Below, one piece after another: positions 61,860 to 64,000 of a DNA stretch of 64,000 nucleotides. The stretch spans positions 1 to 64,000 of the forward strand of contig JBMOLJ010000056.1 of the NCBI GenBank assembly GCA_049324235.1, in the 5' to 3' direction. A program made the position numbers and the translations under genes. The stretch comes from UBA1431 sp049324235 (GTDB lineage Bacteria; Bacillota; Clostridia; Christensenellales; UBA1431). Position 1 is the stretch's first letter. Every line of letters starts with the position of its first letter. The notes below the pieces were generated by a model. The model saw only the letters and a program-made list of their open reading frames with translations. It was not told where the DNA came from and did no database searches.

Positions 61860-63068
61860 ATGGTGAACAGAAAAATGCTCCAAACTGATTTTACTAAAGA
61901 ACTGCTGGATTTAAAAGAGGTGGAGATAACAAATCTGCAAGTATTTGATAACCTCATAAAACTGCAGATGGAATATCCCCAACGTGCCCATCCATGTCCT
62001 GCGTGCGGATACGTGACCTCCATCGTACATGACTACCGCATCCAACGGGTAAAAGACACCCCTGTTCAGGGCAAAGCCATGTTGATTGATTATCGAAAAC
62101 GGCGTTACCGATGCCTGTCCTGCGGCAAAAGGTTTTTCGAAAAGCAACCGCTTGTACCCAGATACCACAGACTAACCAGCCGGTTTGCATATTATTTACT
62201 GACGCTTATGAAAGAGAAACGTTCAATGAAGGATATTGCCAGGAGCAACCATGTCTCTGCCACAAAAATGATGAATATGTTGAACCTGTACGGTTTCGAC
62301 AAACCAAAATCTCTGCCGTCAGTGCTTTCCATCGACGAATTCAGGGGTAATACAGGAAATAAAAAGTTTCAATGCATACTTACTGATCCGGTTCATAAAC
62401 GCATTGTGGACATACTCCCTGGACGCGAAGCCCATGAAATTACCGGCTTTCTAAGACAGTATACCGACAGAAGCAGGGTAAGGTTCGTCGTTATGGATAT
62501 GAACAAGGCTTATCTGCGTATAGCTAAGGCGTTCTTTCCCGAAGCCAAGGTCATCATCGACCGTTTCCATGTGGCAAGATACAATACCTGGGCCTTTGAA
62601 AACGTGCGCCGGCGGGAACAAGGCAAATTAGACCCGTCGCTGCGCAAATACTTCAAGCGAAGCCGCAAGCTGCTTCTTAGACGCATGTCTTCCTTATCGG
62701 AAGATGACAAACAGGCTGTGAATGTGATGCTTAACTTAGCTACGGGGCTTACGGACGCATATCTGTTGAAGGAAAAATTCCATTGGTTCATGGATGCAAA
62801 AAACTCAGCTGAAGCCGATACACGCTTAAAAGAATTCTTGATTCTGCCCAACTTTCTCGCAGTACCCGAATACGGGCCATGTGTACGCATGCTTTCAAAT
62901 TGGAAAGAATACATCCTCAATGCGTTCGACCATCCTTATTCCAACGGCTATACGGAAGGCGTGAATAACAAGATCAAGGTCTTGAAACGCGTTGCTTTCG
63001 GTTTTAGAAATTTTGAGAACTTCAGAAAAAGGATATTTCTTGCATCCGCTGATGCACAAGCAGGATAA
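61860..63068 (+). CDS. ISL3-family transposase
   Basis: A 402-residue transposase. An N-terminal zinc finger (CPACG ... CLSCGKRFFE) and helix-turn-helix precede a DDE domain: Asp of SIDEFRGN, Asp of VMDMNKAY and Glu of GYTEGVNNKIK. Intact and probably functional. The start has no good ribosome site; ATG five codons later is possible. The stop lies within a 20-base-pair palindrome. Confidence 0.9.
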   Translation: MVNRKMLQTDFTKELLDLKEVEITNLQVFDNLIKLQMEYPQRAHPCPACGYVTSIVHDYRIQRVKDTPVQGKAMLIDYRKRRYRCLSCGKRFFEKQPLVPRYHRLTSRFAYYLLTLMKEKRSMKDIARSNHVSATKMMNMLNLYGFDKPKSLPSVLSIDEFRGNTGNKKFQCILTDPVHKRIVDILPGREAHEITGFLRQYTDRSRVRFVVMDMNKAYLRIAKAFFPEAKVIIDRFHVARYNTWAFENVRRREQGKLDPSLRKYFKRSRKLLLRRMSSLSEDDKQAVNVMLNLATGLTDAYLLKEKFHWFMDAKNSAEADTRLKEFLILPNFLAVPEYGPCVRMLSNWKEYILNAFDHPYSNGYTEGVNNKIKVLKRVAFGFRNFENFRKRIFLASADAQAG

Positions 63069-63096
63069 CCGGCGCACCGGTTATCCTGCTTGTGCA
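63053..63096 (+). repeat. Perfect 20-bp palindrome over the transposase stop
   Basis: TGCACAAGCAGGATAACCGG and its complement, spaced by CGCA, cover the last five codons and the stop of the transposase. It may stop transcription leaving the element or take part in transposition. Confidence 0.85.
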
Positions 63097-63148
63097 TTTA
63101 TTAAATTACACTTTAACTTCCCTGACCCCAACAATTGACTTTGAACCA

Positions 63149-63183
63149 AAAAACCCTGACTCGCAAAGCGATCAGGGTTTTTG
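63149..63183 (-). terminator. Terminator of tRNA-Val
   Basis: Stem AAACCCTGA / TCAGGGTTT, 12-base loop, then TTTTTTGG on the minus strand, about 25 bases past the tRNA end. Confidence 0.85.
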
Positions 63184-63207
63184 AGTGGAGCGCAGTTTGC
63201 TCCGACG

Positions 63208-63284
63208 TGGTGGGGTTAATTGGGCTCGAACCAACGACCTCTACGATGTCAACGTAGCGCTCTGACCAGCTGAGCTATAACCCC
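63208..63284 (-). tRNA. tRNA-Val(GAC)
   Basis: Minus-strand cloverleaf: acceptor GGGGTTA/TAACCCC, D-arm GCTCAGCTGGTCAGAGC, anticodon stem CTACG/CGTAG around loop TTGACAT (anticodon GAC), T-arm GTTGG TTCGAGC CCAAT, encoded CCA. Reads GUC/GUU. Confidence 0.97.
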
Positions 63285-63297
63285 AGGCACAAAATTA

Positions 63298-63325
63298 ATT
63301 ATACCGCAAAACCGGCAAATTGCAA
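63298..63325 (-). promoter_or_regulatory. Promoter of tRNA-Val
   Basis: TTGCAA (63320-63325) and TATAAT (63298-63303) on the minus strand, 16-base spacer. Confidence 0.82.
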
Positions 63326-63332
63326 GCCATTT

Positions 63333-63362
63333 TTGCTCTGCAAAGCGCACATATGGTATAAT
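63333..63362 (+). promoter_or_regulatory. Promoter of the DUF4364 gene
   Basis: TTGCTC (63333-63338), 18-base spacer, TATAAT (63357-63362), 22 bases before the ATG. Confidence 0.7.
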
Positions 63363-63384
63363 AACTGTACTGGGAGGGAGCTAA

Positions 63385-63912
63385 ATGGCGCATTCCGATC
63401 TGAACACGGCAAAACTGTGCGTGCTGTCAGCGCTTGAGCGCGCAAACGTCGCGCTGACACGGCAGCAGCTCGAAGAAATCCTTCTCGGGCATCTGCGGCT
63501 GCATTTTTTCGATGTCTCGCTCGCCGTCGCGCACCTGATCGCCTCCGGCCTCATCCAGGAACAGGAAACCGCGGCCGGACACGCGCTGCGTCTGCTTCCC
63601 GCGGGAAAGGATGTCCTTGAAAGCCTTGAAGCCACCCTGCCCGCGCGCCTGCAGCGCCGGTTGGAAGCGTACATGCAGGACCACGGCGAACAGCTCAGGC
63701 TTCGCGCGCAGACGGGCGCGGACTACCGCTGCATCGCGCACAGCCAGTACCTCGCTGAGCTGTGGATGACCGAGGGCACCATCGAGATCCTGCGCATCCG
63801 GCTCAATGTCCCGACCGCGGACGAAGCGCGCGCCTTATGCCAGCAATGGCAAACGCAGGCGCCCGCTTTATACGCACATATCCTGACTTCGCTCCTGCCG
63901 CCTGCCGATTAA
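63385..63912 (+). CDS. DUF4364-family protein
   Basis: A 175-residue protein of the DUF4364 type: an N-terminal winged-helix region (LCVLSALERANVALTRQQLEEILL, then FFDVSLAVAHLIASGLIQE) and an unrecognised C-terminal half. Probably a small DNA-binding regulator conserved in Clostridia; target unknown. GGGAGG precedes the ATG. Its stop overlaps by 4 bases that of the convergent gene at the window edge. Confidence 0.83.
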   Translation: MAHSDLNTAKLCVLSALERANVALTRQQLEEILLGHLRLHFFDVSLAVAHLIASGLIQEQETAAGHALRLLPAGKDVLESLEATLPARLQRRLEAYMQDHGEQLRLRAQTGADYRCIAHSQYLAELWMTEGTIEILRIRLNVPTADEARALCQQWQTQAPALYAHILTSLLPPAD

Positions 63913-64000
63913 ATTTCGCACAGCGCCATGCCGCGCGGCTCTTTTCCCGTTTGTGCGCTGCGCACCATTTTCCCCTGCATATCGAAATGCACGATCTTTT
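63909..64000 (-). CDS. C-terminal fragment of a gene leaving the window
   Basis: A minus-strand open frame of 29 residues ending in TAA at 63909 (KIVHFDMQGKMVRSAQTGKE, then PRGMALCEI). It enters from beyond 64000, so the protein cannot be named. The reading (charged turns, GMALCE) is plausible coding sequence. Confidence 0.55.
   Translation of the reverse strand, partial: KIVHFDMQGKMVRSAQTGKEPRGMALCEI

Larger units (their letters stand above)
61782..63133 (+). mobile_element. ISL3-family insertion sequence
   Basis: About 1,352 bases. Terminal repeats TGTTGGGGTGAGGGAA (61782-61797) and the complement at 63118-63133 match in 15 of 16 bases. Inside them a second pair, TAAAGTGTAATT (61828-61839) and complement at 63104-63115, is perfect but asymmetrically placed (30 bases further in on the left). 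No 8-base target duplication is visible. Encodes one transposase. Confidence 0.8.

Overview
The window looks like the chromosome of an anaerobic, endospore-forming member of the Clostridia (Firmicutes) with roughly 50-55% G+C. Direct support: two small acid-soluble spore proteins, two GerQ-like coat proteins, a SleB/CwlJ hydrolase, a LysM-GH18 spore-cortex hydrolase, PdaB, YtaF and a SPOR-domain protein; an [FeFe]-hydrogenase-like sensor and HndABC-like redox subunits; strong Shine-Dalgarno sites, GTG/TTG starts, a CIRCE element and a yybP-ykoY manganese riboswitch. The species cannot be named from the sequence alone.

Layout. 1-6.1 kb (minus): pdaB, a two-OB-fold SSB-like protein, a YerC/TrpR-like regulator, pcrA and ligA, tightly packed. 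6.1-7.4 kb: a 540-base gap with a possible gene scrap, then a lone lipoprotein. 7.4-11.8 kb (minus): a type IIA topoisomerase pair. 12.0-18.8 kb (minus): a redox block. Its upstream half is two DRTGG proteins, an RsbW-like ATPase, a HydS-type hydrogenase and a PHP phosphoesterase, behind an extended -10 promoter. Its downstream half is NuoE/HndA, an ATPase domain, HndB and NuoF/HndC, and it ends at a strong terminator with no catalytic hydrogenase subunit. 18.8-20.2 kb: a SPOR protein and dCMP deaminase. 20.4-22.5 kb: CIRCE-groES-groEL. 22.5-29.3 kb (minus): lgt, a TGS-uridine kinase fusion, an SDR, an RsbW-like protein, a GT-C-like membrane protein and a YaaH-type hydrolase. 29.5-36.1 kb: accessory genes (SDR, a membrane protein/XRE/flavodoxin cassette, flavin reductase, ThpR, HD hydrolase, DUF2971, WYL regulator).

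36.3-39.2 kb: a peroxiredoxin, tRNA-Glu(CTC), and amtB with a promoter and hairpin-U-tract at the very start of its leader. 39.2-45.2 kb: a MacAB-like export operon followed by a response regulator and histidine kinase. 45.3-51.1 kb: a YdcF protein, a cation exchanger, YtaF, a VOC protein facing a GntR/YhfZ-type regulator across an operator-like palindrome, and an SDR. 51.1-53 kb: gene remnants (flavoprotein tail, chemoreceptor tail) around a DUF975 membrane protein. 53-60 kb: a lipoprotein, a large secreted BspA-FnIII-CHAP protein, a diguanylate cyclase and the spore cluster. 60-64 kb: a TMEM165/GDT1-like manganese exporter under its riboswitch, a deleted PdaA pseudogene, a complete ISL3-family element, tRNA-Val(GAC), a DUF4364 protein and the tail of a gene leaving the window.

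The most interesting parts are the HydS/DRTGG/RsbW/PHP block, which reads as an H2/redox signalling module next to NADH-linked electron-bifurcation subunits; the amtB leader; and the palindromic operator at the VOC/YhfZ pair. No CRISPR array, prophage or recognised defence system was seen.
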